Shown here piece by piece: positions 23,955 to 37,152 of a stretch of 64,000 nt of DNA. The notes under the pieces are model-generated. The model had not been told where the DNA came from. It worked only from the letters and a program-made list of their open reading frames with translations, and did no database searches. Origin of the DNA: Isoetes taiwanensis (taxonomy: Eukaryota > Streptophyta > Lycopodiopsida > Isoetales > Isoetaceae); the NCBI GenBank assembly GCA_021234155.1, contig JAJEKV010000002.1:25164617-25228616 (forward strand), in the 5' to 3' direction. Within the stretch, counting starts at the first letter, position 1. Each line of letters opens with the position of its first letter. Position numbers and translations under genes: made by a program.

Positions 23955-24830
23955 AAGAAAGTAACGGAACTCGGAACACATTAGACCTTATTCAAGCAAG
24001 ATAGATATGGCAATATTATTAACCACCCAACTAGATCCACTGATTATGGCAAATACAATAATTGGTTCTGGCTTATTGGCTTTTCTTATTTATCTTGCTA
24101 GTTCATAGCATCCGATCATAAAGTAATTACAATGCTAAAAAATGGAGCTGGAAGGGATTTGGATGTGGAATGAATTCTGGATAATGTACCACATAATGGC
24201 TCTTCTTATACTAAGCACTGGTTTGCTTTTGAAATAAGAATAGTCTTCTCTAATGAAATCGCTGGATTCCTGCAATTCAAAGATTGGAACGGATGCATGT
24301 AAGCCAATGGCAAATTCTTGGTTTTGGGGTGGTTTGGACTGAAACTGAGTTGATCTGTGCTGCTACAAGTTTGTGCTGCCACATGTTCGATGTTCGAAAT
24401 ATGTCGCAGTTAATTCCCTTGAGTATTTGGATTGCTACTGTGATTTGTTGTCAAACATATATGATCAAACTTGGTCGCCCAGCCAGTTTGGTCACCCATC
24501 TGGTCTCGCTATCTGTCCTTACAGATTTGCCTTTATCAAAGGTCGATGCCCATTTTCTTATGTTGGATCGAGGTCCTCCTTTTATAGAATCTTCTGTCAC
24601 CTTTTATATCAATGGATTGAAGATCCCTCCTTAATATAAGGCTCCCCTTATTTATAAGCAATGATATCCCTTTAATTTCTCGACCCCTTCCACAAGTTAT
24701 CCTTGGCCCTTTGGAAATAGATTTGACAATGGTATAATACATGCCACGTTATTTTATTGAATTACTGGAGAATTCAGGGTTAACTTTTACTCAGTATTTG
24801 CCATATTTTTGCTAATCCATTCAACGTGGA
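23955..24830. repeat. segmental duplication, copy 2
   Basis: Counterpart of 21826-23640 without the gypsy fragment and MITE. Homology is visible by eye at many 20-30-bp blocks, for example CATCCGATCATAAAGTAATT and GATCAAACTTGGTCGCCCAG. Divergence is moderate, so the duplication is not recent. No intact gene. Confidence 0.65.
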
Positions 24831-25206
24831 CCACTCCCCAGTGCTTGCTAAATATCACAGGGTTACCAGTGTTTAAACAATTTTGCCATTTTTCTCTCTT
24901 TGGTCCCCAACAACCTTTCATTGTTGATAATGGAAGGTCATTAAGTAGACCATTTCATTCTCACAAGTCAGTGTCAGAGGTCTTTCTCAACACAACTTCA
25001 TTGCCCAACTTCATTGCCATGATCAGGTTTTGCCATAACATCATTCGTCAGAGATGCTCAGTGACAAAGAAATCCAAACAGAAGAATGTGCTAGTACACA
25101 ATATCTCATACATGTTTTAGATATACAAGTCCAACATTTGCTACCTCATTGCCTGACCAGATACATATTGTTTAGTCGGAGGGTTGTATGATTGGCACCT
25201 CCATGA
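24831..25206. other. no recognisable gene
   Basis: Anonymous sequence between the duplicated block and the tetranucleotide microsatellite. Confidence 0.4.
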
Positions 25207-25266
25207 TCATGTCTATCTACCTACCTACCTACCTACCTACCTACCTACCTATCTATCTATCTATCT
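25207..25266. repeat. (CTAC)n then (CTAT)n tetranucleotide microsatellite
   Basis: Eight or so CTAC units turn into CTAT units at about 25250. It abuts the truncated 3' edge of the minus-strand LINE that follows. Confidence 0.9.
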
Positions 25267-27600
25267 GTAGGGATAGCTGATGTCTCAATGCAAATCTCAG
25301 AACCAAATTCAAGGTCACAAGAAAAATATTATCTTGAGGTGGGAATGCAAATGTCTCCATGAAACTTATATACATGACATGTGAGTGTCCGAGGCCATAT
25401 AGCTGAGCCCGCATTCCAACATCCGTACCGAAGTCGTATAGCACATGCAATGCTGGTCGGACCTGACCAACTCAGCATAACGTGTTAGAATCTGCTTATA
25501 TGATGGACAACTTTACAGAGTGTGGCACTCATCTTGAATAGCTTCCCCTAGAAAATCTTATTCTAGTGTGGTTCTTTAATCCATCCGCTTGTCTCGATTC
25601 TGAGACGGTGTGCACCTGTGTGAATCATGACAATTGGTCTGTGGTTCTTCATAGGCAGATGGATATGCAGATAGCATTGCGGTTCCTATTCCAGTGTGAG
25701 ATTTATGTGGTGCTGATAATGTGTTGACCTATTCAAGAGCACTAGCATCCCAAAACTTGCTGATGAAGTAAGCAACAGGGTACTGCCTCAGGCTATAGTG
25801 ATTTGCTTCTGTTTGCACATGTACACACATGTGCTCCTGCACATTCCACCTGGCCAGCCACTGAGCTCTCTTTTTTCCCTAGCAAGCCTTGAGGTGTTGC
25901 GGCCACATTGCTATAGTGTAAGCCAAGTTGGGAAGATGAGCATCATCTATAAAATCACCCTTTGGACGTAGACGATGTAATGATCAAGGATTGCCCTCTA
26001 AAGAGGCAAGAAACCCGTCTCCTGCAACAAGATTTGATACAGGACCGTGGGCTTCACTCCCAGTGCCCATGCCAAGAAAGCTTTCTGTACCAAGTCATTT
26101 CAGGTAGTAAGGGATACTACTGGGCCCAGACTCCAACTCTATATAGAAGGATGGGCTTCACCAAGACTTTAAACAGATGGGACTGATGGGCCAATCATGC
26201 AGTCTGCTCTGTGACTATTGTTTTGCATTGCATACAGCGTCTTCCAGCTCGTCGTTGCTCTTAACTAGATGGAAGTGTCCCAGTACATTGTAGAAGGAAA
26301 CTCCACACTCAAATACTTGAAGGTGGGTATCACTTCCACATTCTGCCTCCAGGAACTGAGGACGATGATATGAGGACCACTTTAGCCTTGACCAGGTTGA
26401 CGCGCATATCAGTGGCCTGCCAAAATGTGTCCAGGGCATCGATATGGCACTGTATGTCACGGAGTGTGAGCTAGGAGATCTACATCATCATCATATATTA
26501 GCTACCTAGTGCCTATTGAGCAAGACAATTAGGATCAGTACTATGGACAACCCTGCCACTTGAGCAACTCTACCTGCATATTGTCCAAGTCTATCGCTTT
26601 TCCATTGGCAAGACAATGTAAGCCCTAGTCAACATCTGCCTCTGTTATTTCCTATGTCGGTCCTTCCTGCGGGGTTATTGCTGCTCGTTCACCTTAAGGA
26701 TTGTGGCATTGTTGCAAGTATTGCCCCCACTATTCAGGGGTAATGTTCCCTACAGGTTGTACTGACTTTCTGAGCACCCTTCGCCAGAAGGTCCTGGGAT
26801 GACAGTCCAGAAGGTAGAACATTTTTGTTTGATGCCCTGCGATGTACCTGGCTTTCTTAGCCTTGAGAAAAGCGTGGTACTGCCTAGCCGCATGCGGGCA
26901 TAGAGCGGGATCTATGACCTGGCGGAGCCAACATTTAAGTTCCTTGCACTCAGCATCAAACCACTGGTCACGTGGGATGGTACCCGATGTCTATCGAGGG
27001 TGGCTTCTCCCAAATCACCTTTCGGCAGCTATCCCGAGCACGTCAATCAGTTGGGTCGTCTATTGCTCTATCATGGGATACTGCAGAACTTTTACCAGGC
27101 CATCTTTGAGCATCCAGACGTAAGCAGCTGCATGTTCATAATCCAATCGCAGCTAAGACCTGCGAGGCACTGCCTTACATGGGGTTCGAACGGCATGCCA
27201 GGCCAGCTGCAGGTAAATGGCAGGTGGTCTGAGTCGGCCTCTTCATCTCTATTGTATGTGCCCACCCAGATGTGTTTGACCAGATGCATGTCTTGCTCAG
27301 CCACCAACACATAGTCCACCACACTGGATCCACCCCCTGGTTCTCCTGCCTACAAGTGCACTTGCAGGAGGCAGGCCACTATGCCAGTCCATTGCGAATT
27401 ACCAAACCAAGGTACCGCAAAGCAAAAGCAACTACCTGCCATAGCACATGACTTGATTGTCATCTGATGCCCGTGGCCAAACCCCTTCTGCAAGGCACAG
27501 CTACAACACATCGTCAGTTACGGGGTCAAATTTTATGGGTTGTTCCACCCCCGTGCATGCATTGAAGTCTCTAAGGAGCATGACACTATCCAATTGCTTA
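25267..27600 (-). mobile_element. decayed LINE on the minus strand (EN, RT, C-terminus remnants)
   Basis: Read from 27600 down. A DFNACTG endonuclease motif lies at about 27575, and SVVDYVLVAE followed by SDHLPF (the histidine of APE-type endonucleases) at 27320-27230. An RT C-terminal motif (LDTFWQATDMRVNLVK) lies at 26440-26385, and a C-terminal region matching the element at 29.7 kb at 25720-25262. The whole is only 2.3 kb and the frames are heavily broken, so it has lost internal sequence. Its 3' end stops at a (CTAC)n/(CTAT)n tract instead of showing the usual stem-loop. Confidence 0.75.
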
Positions 27601-29549
27601 TGCTGATGTATGTGAATGTCTTCTTTGTAACGAGAAATAAATAGTGTGGTATTCTTCAAATCCAAAATAGGTGCAAATCACATATATATAAATGCATACA
27701 TTGTGTTCAACTTGGTGTTTCTTTGGATCTAGTAATTGTTTGATTCGTCAGTTTATATTTGGAATTTATCTTTGTCATGGCTCCGTCTTGATGTGCATTT
27801 AGCTGCTACTTTAGTTATAAATGTATGTGAAGCTTATTCACAGAATGGCAGTGAATGGGGAGTGAACTATAAGGCAATCCTAGTCTTATCACTATTATGT
27901 GTAATTTCATGGGCCGTGGATGTCAATCTGGCCAAAATCTAGTGGCATCATTAGTTGTGTATTTGAAGCCCACTTATTTCTATTTATGTTTATACAGTTG
28001 GTCTCACACATTTAAATGATTATTCCCGTACTTTTAAGCTTATTGGGATCCATCTCATATTTGGCTCCAGATTGTTGTTCACATTTATATTGGCGTTTGT
28101 TTGCCCCTTTAGCCTAGAAAATAAAGGGAACATATGCACATGCGTATATTACTTAGCTATTGTGCTTACCATATGCATATTCTCATCATTGTTTGTTAAT
28201 CAAATCTTAGATATGACACATCAATCATTAGACTAATTAAAAGTTTTGGAATTAGTGGTATAGTTTGATACCATTCAATAATGTTGATGTGGATAGTAAT
28301 ATTTATATTATTGAAGACTAGAATCAATGTTTTATTGCTAAAAATCAAGTGAGATGACAACACATTTATTGAATAAAAAAATAATATGTTTATGGCTTAC
28401 ACTGACATGTCTCCTCCGTAGGAGACAAATTTAATAAAATAAAACATATATTTTCTTAATAAAGTTAATGACTAACCTTATATGTAATATATATTATAGT
28501 TAAGTCTTCTTGTTCAAAAAGAATAGACATGATCATCAAGTTGTATGATCTATATATATAGCATAATTGTTATTGTCAGATATGTAACTATCTCTAGAGA
28601 AATCAAACAAACATGTGTATAGGCTTCATTTTCCAAGTGTTTAATATACGTGAATTGGAATCCAAGTAACAACTTGTGAGCATACACATGCTACTTTAAA
28701 TGTAAAATCATACAGGCAAACCTAATTGCACGTGCATGCTTTCGTATACATGTCTTTGGTTTTGAATGAGTAGTAAACAAGCATTTTGTTGTATACTCTA
28801 TAATATAACGAAAAATAAGCATAGTAATAATAGTTTATGCTAGTTGCATGTGCAATGAAATAATAAGAAATGGCAACTCTTGCTTCTTTTCTTAGACCAA
28901 CAATACAACTTGCAATAAAGTTATGATTTGACTAGGCATCCTTGATCGTGTTGACTCAAACTAGTCTAACGTTTATGAGAAGTTTAGTGCATACTATTCC
29001 AGCATGAAAACTTTATTGACAACATATTCTTTGTATGCGAGAATATTTCAAGTGTCATAAAAATGTGATGGCAACTAAATGTAATGGTATTATATGTAGC
29101 TCTACAAGTCCTATCAAATCATACAAGTCCAGTAATTTAAAGACAGACAAAATGTATTTTATGGGGAAGGATAGTAAAATGTTACTCATGGATAAGACAT
29201 AATTTTCTCTCTCTTTCTATCTTTATTCTTCTTGTGTGTGTGCGTGTGTGTCAAAGTAAAAAAACATTATACTAGAAAATTGCCCATCTCCGGTGGGCAT
29301 TATATGTGCTTGTCTATGTGTTGTGTCATTTGATGATGCATACATGTGCTTATCATCATTTATAATGTTGTGTACGTGTCCTTGTGTATGTTTAAAAGTT
29401 TACGATGAGCACAACCTATATGTGCAAGATTTGTACTTGAATAGATTAAGGTGATTGATTTTGGTTTTGTTGCTATCTTTTTGAGTTGTACATAAAGTTT
29501 ATTCAATAGCGCATTTGTATGCATTAATATTTAACCAAGGAATGAACCA
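27601..29549. other. no recognisable gene
   Basis: AT-rich anonymous DNA. A short (GT)n run lies at about 29233-29250. Nothing supportable on either strand. Confidence 0.5.
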
Positions 29550-30565
29550 ATAGAATGTAAAATGTAGAATGTAAAATGTATTTTTATCCTCTATAGAGAC
29601 CAATTGGTCTATGGGACTCAAACAAATAAAGCAGCGGGCATATTATTGTGAAGATTAAAAACCCCCGCCATGAAGGGTTTTCGGGGGGAAAACCTTGATA
29701 ATAATAAGTATGTTGGCAGACTGGACAATGATATGATACAACAGAAGTCAGTACCATATTGGAGGACACAGCTGAGTCCGCATATCCATGACCTCTTGAA
29801 GATATGAACCTAGCAAACCTACAGATGAGGTGTTCAATAGCACATGCAACGGCCAGTCTGGCAAGACTAATTGGACATACCGTGCCCAAATATGATCGAA
29901 TGTTGGACAGATCTGAAAGGCATGGGGTTCATCCTCAATGGCGCCCTGTTGGCAACATTGACAGATCCTGACCTCGCGTGCCTCCCAAGTCCATCGGTCT
30001 GTCTCAATGCGGAGATGATACGCACCCGTGCGAATGGAAGCTATCAGTCTGCTTTCCTTCATGGGCAAATGAATACGCAGGTAGTGGTGGGACCCTCAGG
30101 TGAGCGTGGGATATGAGTTGATGCCGATAGTGTGCCATCTTGACATGTGCCAGAGCATCTGTATCCCAGAGTTTACTAACATCGAGGTAATGCCTCAAAT
30201 GATTGTCGTTCGTCTCTGTTTGTATTTCCACACACCTGTGTGGATGTATATTCCATCGGAGAACCACTGGGTTTGCTTGTCCTTTCAGCAAGCTTTAAGG
30301 CACTGCAGGCCTAGTGGAATAGCTAAAGCAAGATTGGGTAGATGAGCATCACCCATACCAACCACCTTCTAAAAGTAAATGATGTGGCGATCCAGTGCAA
30401 CCCTCTTTAGGGGCAAGAAACTTGTCTCTTGCAGTAAGATCTGATATGGTAATGTGGACAATACCCCAAGTGCTCCTGCTAAGAAGGCCTTATGTCACCA
30501 AACCCCACACCTCTGCCCCATATAGGAGGACAGGCTCGTCCCTGGACATGTGTGACTAATGACCC
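29550..30565 (-). mobile_element. LINE 3' remnant, minus strand, with stem-loop and tail
   Basis: The minus-strand frame 30068-29748 encodes the LINE C-terminus: RLIASIRTGAYHLRIET, a CQCC..AIEDEPHAFQIC finger and a PTFDHIWARY stretch. Sequence up to about 30565 matches 25660-26190. Then come a GGTTTTCC/GAAAACCC block (about 29660-29700), a perfect 14-base palindrome AGACCAATTGGTCT (29597-29610) and a tail of ACATTTT/ACATTCT units (29550-29583). Confidence 0.75.
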
Positions 30566-30749
30566 GAAGGTGGTAACATAAGTTCTTTACTTATAAATAG
30601 ATCTTCATGATCAAGCACAATGCAAGAATAACAGAATGTCATTGCCCAAGAGATTTTATTCATGAGCTAATGTATACACATAATGCAACGAATTTGGATT
30701 TTGATATTTCAATCTAACCACATTTGTAATTTTTGTTTCCCTCGTATAT
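30566..30749. other. spacer between inverted LINE remnants
   Basis: About 180 bp of anonymous DNA separates minus- and plus-strand LINE ends of the same family. Confidence 0.4.
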
Positions 30750-31175
30750 AGACAGAAATTAATTGGACGTGCACATCACCTCCGCATTGAGACTGGCAGA
30801 TGAGGACAGGATCTGTCAATGTTGCCATCAAGGAGTCATTGAAGATGAATGCCACACCCTTTAGAATTGCCCAACACACGAGCATATTTGGGCATGCTAT
30901 ATTCATTTAGTCCCGTCTGATCAGCCACTACATGTGCTGCTCGACACAACCTCTGTGGCGGGCTTACTGGGATCATATCCTCAAGAGAACATGGATACAC
31001 AAACTCAGCTATGTCCTCCAGTATAGCACTGAATTGTACCTTAATACATCATTGTACACCTTAGTACAATTTGCCAGCATGCCTATTACTGCCAAGGCCC
31101 CTCCCGAAACTCTTTGGGGTATAGACCAGCTGGTCTTCGTGAATGATAAAGATACATTCTATTCTATTTTATAAT
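30750..31175 (+). mobile_element. LINE 3' remnant, plus strand, with stem-loop
   Basis: Broken frames match the C-terminus seen at 29.75-30.0 kb (HHLRIETG, a cysteine-rich finger region, then SSREHGYTNSA in place of its counterpart). A perfect palindrome AGACCAGCTGGTCT (31123-31136) and an ATTCT-type tail to about 31172 mark the 3' end. Confidence 0.7.
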
Positions 31176-31209
31176 AGCTATATTCGTAAAGCACATGTGT
31201 AAGTAAGAT

Positions 31210-31354
31210 TAATTTTTTAAGGAAAGTCGTTTATAGATATTATTTTCAACATTTTCTTCTACCGTGACAATAACTTCAATTGCTTGGAGGTCCTTATTTA
31301 GCAGCTTCTTTCTCAAACAATGTAGGGGCCCCCCTGGACGTAAAAATAATACTA
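31210..31354 (+). mobile_element. tiny 3' scrap of the (CT)n-associated LINE
   Basis: The last codons before the 3' UTR resemble the family's RE..KNYK..L segment. They are followed by a GGGGCCCCCC stem-like stretch, GGACGTAAAAATAATAC and then (CT)n at 31355, the same order as the other copies. Confidence 0.5.
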
Positions 31355-31443
31355 TCTCTCTCTCTCTCTCTCTCTCCTCCCTCCCTCTCCCTCCCTCTCC
31401 TCCCTCCCTCCCTCCCTCCCTCCCTCTCTCTCTCTCTCTCTCT

Positions 31444-31491
<48 letters not shown>
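31355..31491. repeat. (CT)n / (CCCT)n microsatellite
   Basis: A CT tract with CCT/CCCT interruptions at about 31376-31425. It follows a LINE 3' end, like the other tracts in this region. Confidence 0.95.
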
Positions 31492-31494
<3 letters not shown>

Positions 31495-31495
<1 letters not shown>

Positions 31496-31528
31496 GTCAA
31501 GTGTGTGTCCTCGGGCACACACTTGACA
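31495..31528. repeat. perfect 13-bp-stem hairpin beside (CT)n
   Basis: TGTCAAGTGTGTG (31495-31507) is exactly complementary to CACACACTTGACA (31516-31528), with an 8-base loop. Confidence 0.9.
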
Positions 31529-31589
31529 TGTGTATATACATTGATGTATACTTAGATCTTTGACATTGATGTATCTTATGCGGTTTTGT

Positions 31590-31748
31590 GGCCGACATTC
31601 TTATTATGCGCCCGCGTTTTTCCCTCGAAAACCCTTGGTAGGGGGTTTTAACCCTTGCTGGGACAAGAATAAGTTTGTCACGCTCCTTAATGGGTCCCAT
31701 AGGCCGATTGGCCTCAGTGGACGATAAAAAATCATTCTCACTCTATTT
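31590..31748 (+). mobile_element. LINE 3'-UTR fragment with stem-loop
   Basis: It contains the GAAAACCC/GGGGGTTTT block (about 31615-31660), a stem AGGCC/GGCCT with loop GATT (31701-31714) and an A-rich tail (31725-31748). The inner stem has the G-C version of the pair that is A-T elsewhere. It lies directly upstream of LINE copy A. Confidence 0.55.
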
Positions 31749-31754
31749 GCCCAT

Positions 31755-34700
31755 TTGGTGAGGGAGATGCAGACTAGCAACACAAAACAATACATCTGGG
31801 TAGAGATATTGGGACATAGAAAGGTGTATCTAGCAGGCTGCTATTATGCGCCGATACATAAGAAAGCGTATGATAAGGGCGAAATTGACAGAGCAGATCC
31901 CCTCTTTCAATTGGAGCAGGATATTGTTAAACTCGCAGACAAAGGTGATGTTGTACTCGTAGGGGATTTTAATGGAAGAACTGCTAATAGACAAGCGTCG
32001 GTCCTCAATCACGATGGGGATCCTTTGTGGATGGAAGAGATGGACGAGGAGGCATTGCAGGTAGCAGGTTGGGCGAGGCACTCAGAAGACAAGGCATACA
32101 TGACGCAGATGGGCAAGATGCTGCTGGAAATGTGCAGTGGATTGGACCTAAGAATACTCAATGGGTTACACAGGTTTCCAGGATCTGGTAAGTGTACCTG
32201 CAGGGGAAAAAGTGTTGTAGACTATGTTATTGGCGGAGAAGAGGCCATTCAGAGAGTTACACATTTGAAAGTTTGGGAGCAACAGCCGGAGTCAGATCAT
32301 AACCCAATCTCATTTCATCTAGGAATAGGGAGCATATCCAGATCTGTCAAAGAAGAACAGCAGGGGCATTACATAAAGATAGACAGGAAAAAGGCGGATT
32401 TGTATCAGAAAGCGTGCGAGGAAGGGATATCAGAATTGGGGGCTCTGATTCATGCAGCAGACTTGGATAGACAAATTACGCAGCTCATTCTGGATGCAGC
32501 CGAAAGATGTTTTACCCACAAACGAAAAGCAAAAGGCCTACCATGTAACAGTTGGTATGATGATACATGTAAATCTAAGCGCAGAGAATGTCTAGAGGCA
32601 AAAGGAGATGCTAAGAAATTGAGAAAGAAGGAGTATGTTGCTCTTATTCGAAGAAAAAAAAGATTGTTCCTATGGGAGAGCCAGACCAAACATATAAAGG
32701 CGCTGATACAAGAACCGAAAACATTTTGGAATAGAATGAAAAGAAAAATTGCAGATGCCCCGAACATTGATGCCTTGGAATTATTCCAACATGTCAGGAA
32801 ATTGTATCAGATAGAAGGGGTTGAGTCGAGGATCACGATGGAACAGGATTTAAGAGAACCTTTTATTACGGCTGATGATGTGGCTACAGGAATAAACAGG
32901 TTGGCCAATGGCAAGGCAGCAGATGCAGGTGGTTTTGTGGCGGAAATGCTGAAATGGGCGGGGGATCAATTGGTAGAGCCTGTCACGAGAATGTTTAATA
33001 TGGCTCTGTCTGAAGGCTTTCCAAAAACATGGCAGACTAATCGGGTAGTGCCTATTTTCAAAGGTGGGGATCAATCAGATATCAATAATTACAGGACCAT
33101 TTTAATATCTAATATATTTTCTAAATTATTTGCATCTATATTGGAGACCAAAATTACTAAATGGACTGAAGGGCACGGTTTGAGAGCTAAGGGACGTTGA
33201 GGTTTGAACAAATACCACACTCCACCATAGATCACCTAGTTACAATCAAAGTAGCAATGGAGGCTGTAAAAGGTAAGAAAAAACCCCTATATCTGGCATT
33301 TATTGATTTCAGTAAGGCCTTTGATACAGTACCCAGAGAATGTCTATTGGAGAGGATGAGAAAATTGAATATTCCAGTGGAGTACAGGGATGCCACTAGA
33401 TTGCTATATGAAAAAGTGCTGATAGAATTATCTCTCCCCTTCAAAAACACATGTAGTGATGTGGTAGTGAGCAATGTTGGGGTTAAACAGGGCTGCCCTT
33501 TATCCCCCACGTTGTTTGGCCTATTCATCGATGAGTTGGAAGAATGGATTATGGAACAGGATGGGTGGGGAACTCCTATTGCGGGGACATGTTCCGCACT
33601 TTTGTCAGATGCGGATGATGTAGTTCTCATTTCCAGACAAAGGACAGGGCTCCAAAAGCATCTTGGTAGGCTGGCGGATTTTTGTGACTCAACGGGAATG
33701 AGAGTGAATCTAGCAAAATCTAAAATTATGGTCGTGGGTTCTCGAAAGATTGATGACTTTTACTATAAAAGGGAGAAACTAGACTCTGTGGATTCATACA
33801 AGTACCTTGGATTGGTGCTGGACAGGAACTTCAGATGGAATAAATGCATAGAACAGAGAACAAATGGTGGCCTTAAGTCTCTTTATGCTATGCAAAGGAG
33901 TTTGAAAAGCACATGTCTTTGAATATGAGCATGAAGAAGATGTTATACAAGGTCCTAGTGCAATCAAGTGGTCCCTGTATGGATCTGCAGGTATGGGGGC
34001 CAGGTTTACCAGCATGTTTATGGAGGCAGGTTGAGAAGGTTCAAAAAAGATTTTTGTGCACAGAATTGGGAGTGAAAACTCAGACCCCTTATGAAATGAT
34101 GTTGGCAGAGTGCGGGATGATCCCTCTTGAAGGAAAGGCCCTTATCCGCATTAATCGATCTATGTGAACAAAACGAAAGCAATGGAAGATAGTAGATTGC
34201 CCTATCTCGCGATGAAGGAAAGTGAGTCTAATGGGTGGTACAGGGAATGTCAAAGAATGGCTAAAGAAATGGAATATGAATATGGAAGACCGGGTCCCAC
34301 GAAAAGAAATTCGAGAGTGGGTGATTACAGAATACATGCGGCTTTATGGAAAACCCGAAAAAAACAAAATGGAGGCATATCGCAGTAGTATGAATCCCAT
34401 GCTAAAAGAAGCAGAATATCTGAAAAGTAATATATCTGTGGTGAAACGCAAGGAGATATCTCGCATGCGCTTGAGCTCTCATCACCTGAATATTGAAGAA
34501 GGGAGATGGAAGAACATCCCGAGAGATAGGCGATTTTGCAGAGTTTGTGGTCAGGATGAGGTCGAGGATGAAGCACATGCTCTTCTATTGTGCCCGGCGT
34601 ACGAGATGTTGAGAAAGAAATATGGAGTGCAAGGTACACTGGCAGATCTATTTGGCTTACCTCCTTCCGACATTGGGAACTTTATTGTAGATGTAATACA

Positions 34701-34845
34701 TGTTAGAAAAGCTTGTATTTCAAGTTTAGACATGCTTTTGCAAAACGAGCATGAGGTAGAGGAGTTAGAGGAGACAGATGATGCTTCTGACTGTGGAAGC
34801 TCATTGGATGATTGGTTTGATGTAGAAGATAATTTGAACGTCTGA
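31755..34845 (+). pseudogene. LINE ORF2, copy A, disrupted
   Basis: Endonuclease and RT up to about 33197 (GDFNGR at about 31961, SDHNP at about 32297), then RT 33197-33922, then 33913-34167, then the C-terminus 34222-34845 with a CRVC..VEDEAHALLLC finger. An in-frame TGA plus a frameshift break the protein at about 33198-33230 inside the GQAGF..STIDHL region; further breaks lie at about 33920 and 34165-34222. The RT catalytic motif reads DADD instead of YADD (about 33607). It cannot make active ORF2. Confidence 0.85.
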
Positions 34846-34870
34846 TAGACCTGATGGTCTTAGTAGACGT
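34838..34870 (+). other. 3'-UTR nested stem-loop, LINE copy A
   Basis: Outer stem ACGTCT/AGACGT, inner stem AGACC/GGTCT, loop TGAT. Shared by every copy whose 3' end is present, so probably the RNA feature recognised by the element's RT. Confidence 0.75.
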
Positions 34871-34898
34871 AATAATAAAAAACATTTCATTTCATTTC

Positions 34899-35015
<117 letters not shown>

Positions 35016-36337
35016 ATATTTGGTCTCTTTATTGACAGCCTGGAAGAATGGTTACATAATAACTGTGATGGAGGCACTGAGATTCAAGGATATGTGATCC
35101 AATTGCTCTTATATGCTGATGATGTGGTGCTATTTGCACGATCTCAGGTACACATGCAGCAATTACTTGATCAATTGGTGCTTTCTGTAAGAACAAAACG
35201 GGATGCAAGTAAATCTAGAGAAGACTAAAACCATGACTAAAAGAGGGTGCGCTCAAGCAGAAAGCGGGGTTTTCTCTATTTGGGTGAAAAAGTTGAGATA
35301 TGCGAGACATATAAATATCTGGGACTTACTATTAGCAGGAATCATAAATGGCATCAATGCATACAACAAAGAATTGAAAGCGGGCAGAAGGCACTGTATT
35401 CTATGCAAAGCATGTGCAGGAAAACCCACATATGGGCATGGCCACTAAAGAAAAAACTGTATGAATCTCTAGTCCAAAGCATAGTATTATATGGGGCTGA
35501 AATTTGGGGACCAGGGCTGCCACAAGGCTCTTGGGATGATATTGAACAGGTACACAAGAAGTTTCTCAGGCTGGAATTAGGTGTAAAGGCGCAAACCCCA
35601 TATCCGATGATGCTAGCCGAATGCGGCACTATGCCACTTGAAGGGGAAGCTTTACTCAAATGCATTAGGTACCTTGCTAAAATAAAAAAGATGGATGCCA
35701 CACGCATTCCTTATTATGCTTGCCTAAACACTGAACATAAAGGGTGGTTTGCTGATGTCAAGACATGGCTGGAAAGATGGGATATCATGTGGGAAGAGGC
35801 AATTTCCATTGACAACCTGAGAACATGGGTCTATGAAAAGGTTAGAAGAAAAATGTGGATGAGCCCAAAGACTAAGATGATATTGTACAAGATGCATATG
35901 AATCCCACATTGGACGAGGCAATACATCTAAAAGAGAACTTATCGATAAAGAAGAGGCACAATATCGCCAGAATCCGGGCTCATTTCGCACCATCTAGGT
36001 GTGGAGGTTGGGAGATGGGGTACTACTCCGAGAACCATGAGATCTTTGCAAAGTATGCGGCAAAGATGAGATAGAAGACGAAGACCATGTCATACTTAAG
36101 TGTCCTGCCTATAGTATAATACGAGACAGATATGGCATCAACGTGCCTGATTTACATACCTTTTTTGGATTGGAAGGAAATAGAATTGGATCCTTTTTAA
36201 TTGAGACTCTACAACATAGAGAGAGTTGTACTAAAAATGTAAATACCCTAATAGAAGAAGAGGATGCATTGAGTGAGAGTGAGGAATTGGATGAGGAATT
36301 GGAAACTCATCTAATTTTTTATGACTATGATGTATAA
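35016..36337 (+). pseudogene. LINE ORF2 C-terminal half, copy B, frameshifted
   Basis: YADD is intact (near 35113), but frames break at about 35190-35250 and again at about 36070. The long piece 35247-36074 covers TYKYLGLTIS through the thumb-like region. The finger (KVCG..IEDEDHVILKC) and acidic tail follow in another frame to a stop at 36335-36337. Confidence 0.8.
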
Positions 36338-36343
36338 TAATGT

Positions 36344-36377
36344 CGTCTTATAGGCCTGGGAGGCCTCCCAAAAGACG
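36344..36377 (+). other. 3'-UTR nested stem-loop, LINE copy B
   Basis: Outer CGTCT/AGACG; inner AGGCC/GGCCT with loop TGGGA. Relative to other copies both sides of one inner pair changed (A-T to G-C), a compensatory change. Confidence 0.75.
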
Positions 36378-36398
36378 TAATACACTTCACTTCACTTC

Positions 36399-37086
<688 letters not shown>

Positions 37087-37152
37087 AGGAGACAAGAATA
37101 GCACATAGGAGACAAGCATACATACATACTCGGGGATGGAGATTCTATTTGG

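Noticed and set aside
25207-25266. CRISPR-like or satellite array
   Set aside because: It is a plain tetranucleotide microsatellite without spacers.
26842-27314. Plus-strand open frames of about 90-104 codons
   Set aside because: They are antisense to the minus-strand LINE endonuclease remnant.
32450-32767. Minus-strand 105-codon open frame
   Set aside because: Antisense shadow of LINE copy A ORF2.
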